In this document: positions 5,480 through 5,923 of the stretch, in pieces | How positions within the stretch are numbered: position 1 is the stretch's first letter | Layout: the number at the start of each line of letters is the position of its first letter | NCBI GenBank assembly: GCA_945946745.1 | Contig: CAMEWZ010000102.1 | Span: forward strand, 1 to 5,923 | From: an uncultured Clostridia bacterium | GTDB lineage: Bacteria; Bacillota; Clostridia; Oscillospirales; Oscillospiraceae | DNA length: 5,923 nucleotides | Reading direction: 5' to 3' | Notes under the pieces: model-generated | Databases searched by the model: none | Told to the model about the DNA's origin: nothing | The model's input: only the letters and a program-made list of their open reading frames with translations | Translations under genes and position numbers: made by a program

Positions 5480-5511
5480 GTTACTTTCTTGTTCGGAGAC
5501 AAGAAAGTAAC
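5480..5511. repeat. Right terminal hairpin of the element
   Basis: Perfect 13-bp arms GTTACTTTCTTGT (5480-5492) and ACAAGAAAGTAAC (5499-5511) with a six-base loop TCGGAG. The 52 bases between it and the fba terminator (5512-5563) show nothing I can name. Confidence 0.85.
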
Positions 5512-5563
5512 ACGCCCCATGACGTTTGTATGCACCTGATGACAACGGACAATGCCCTCCCAT

Positions 5564-5597
5564 AAAAAATGGCCCCCCGTTTTCACGGGAGGCCATT
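5564..5597 (-). terminator. Rho-independent terminator of fba
   Basis: A 13-bp stem with arms at 5585-5597 and 5568-5580, one T-G wobble on the minus strand and a GAAA loop. The run of six T on that strand (5569-5564) includes the last two bases of the stem. It begins 22 bases after the fba stop codon. Confidence 0.93.
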
Positions 5598-5618
5598 GGC
5601 TTATGGAAGGAAAAACGC

Positions 5619-5923
5619 TTAGGCCTTGCCGGCGCAGCCCAGGACGTCCACCAGCTTGTGGCGAACCAGCTCCTTGATGTTGGCACGGGCGGGCTTCAGA
5701 TACTCGCGGGGATCGAACTTGTCGGGATGCTCGTTGAAGAACTCCCGGATGGTGCCGGTCATGGCCAGACGCAGGTCGGAGTCAATGTTGATCTTGCACA
5801 CGGACAGCTCGGCAGCGTGGCGCAGCTGCTCCTCGGGGATACCCACGGCGTCGGGCATCTTGCCGCCGTGCTCGTTGATGGCCTTCACGAAGTCCTGAGG
5901 CACGGAGGAAGAACCATGCAGCA
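5619..5923 (-). CDS. fba: Class II fructose-bisphosphate aldolase, C-terminal part (partial)
   Basis: The window holds the last 100 residues; the 5' part lies beyond the right edge. Class II aldolase splits fructose 1,6-bisphosphate into dihydroxyacetone phosphate and glyceraldehyde 3-phosphate in glycolysis and gluconeogenesis, using a zinc ion in the cytoplasm. Visible family marks are LHGSSSVP at the start of the segment, whose His is a zinc ligand in this family, then GGKMPDAVGIPEEQL, and CKINIDSDLRLAMT, whose Asn and Asp bind substrate. The tail FDPREYLKPAR and a short Gly/Ala/Lys end match Gram-positive enzymes of about 310 residues. The stop is TAA at 5619-5621 and a strong terminator follows, so fba ends its transcription unit here. 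Confidence 0.95.
   Translation of the reverse strand, partial: LHGSSSVPQDFVKAINEHGGKMPDAVGIPEEQLRHAAELSVCKINIDSDLRLAMTGTIREFFNEHPDKFDPREYLKPARANIKELVRHKLVDVLGCAGKA

Larger units (their letters stand above)
5030..5511. mobile_element. 482-bp structured inverted-repeat element, probably a non-autonomous mobile repeat
   Basis: Bounded on both sides by related hairpins in inverted orientation. The inner flanks also match in inverted form: CCAAAAGAAG (5058-5067) against CCAAAGAAG read on the other strand from 5479 to 5471, and an exact GGCGCTGAGT (5082-5091) repeated inverted at 5451-5460. Between the ends lie at least five more stem-loops, including an 11-bp pair joining 5135-5145 to 5335-5345. 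Reading frames of about 100 codons exist on both strands but have no ribosome site, no recognisable domain and follow the repeat structure, so I do not call them genes. No transposase is encoded; movement would depend on one supplied elsewhere. No clear target duplication is visible. It sits between two transcription units without breaking either. Confidence 0.6.

Overview
The window reads as ordinary low-to-mid GC Gram-positive (Firmicutes, Clostridia-type) chromosome. The signs are strong AGGAGG-type ribosome sites before nearly every gene, a lipoprotein-type sugar-binding protein, Rho-independent terminators with clear U tracts, and a class II fructose-bisphosphate aldolase of the Gram-positive type. 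The style of the proteins and of the large intergenic repeat suggests a gut Oscillospiraceae-like bacterium; that placement is inference. All genes found lie on the minus strand, so the window is read from right to left.

Right to left the layout is as follows. (1) The 3' third of a class II fructose-bisphosphate aldolase gene (fba, 5619-5923, cut by the window edge) ends in a strong terminator at 5564-5597. (2) A 770-bp gene-free stretch (4849-5618) is dominated by a 482-bp, hairpin-rich, inverted-repeat-bounded element (5030-5511). It looks like a non-autonomous mobile repeat and is the most unusual object here. (3) prfC (peptide chain release factor 3, TTG start) ends in a terminator whose stem contains part of the stop codon. 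(4) A two-gene operon with its own near-consensus promoter encodes a DUF5662-type protein and a probable GT-B-like glycosyltransferase, and closes with a terminator at 1500-1528. (5) mglB (galactose/glucose-binding lipoprotein) has a strong promoter and a 138-nt leader full of palindromes. It is followed, after a 147-nt hairpin-containing gap, by the first ten codons of mglA (ABC transporter ATPase) at the left edge.

Functionally the left end is a sugar-uptake operon (mglB-mglA, presumably then the permease gene beyond the edge). It has leader structures and operator-like palindromes that suggest control by a LacI-type or similar sugar regulator. prfC and fba are housekeeping genes. The DUF5662/glycosyltransferase pair has no known joint role. 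No CRISPR array, tRNA, rRNA or intact transposase is present. The best candidate for something undescribed is the 5030-5511 element, followed by the palindrome cluster in the mglB leader.
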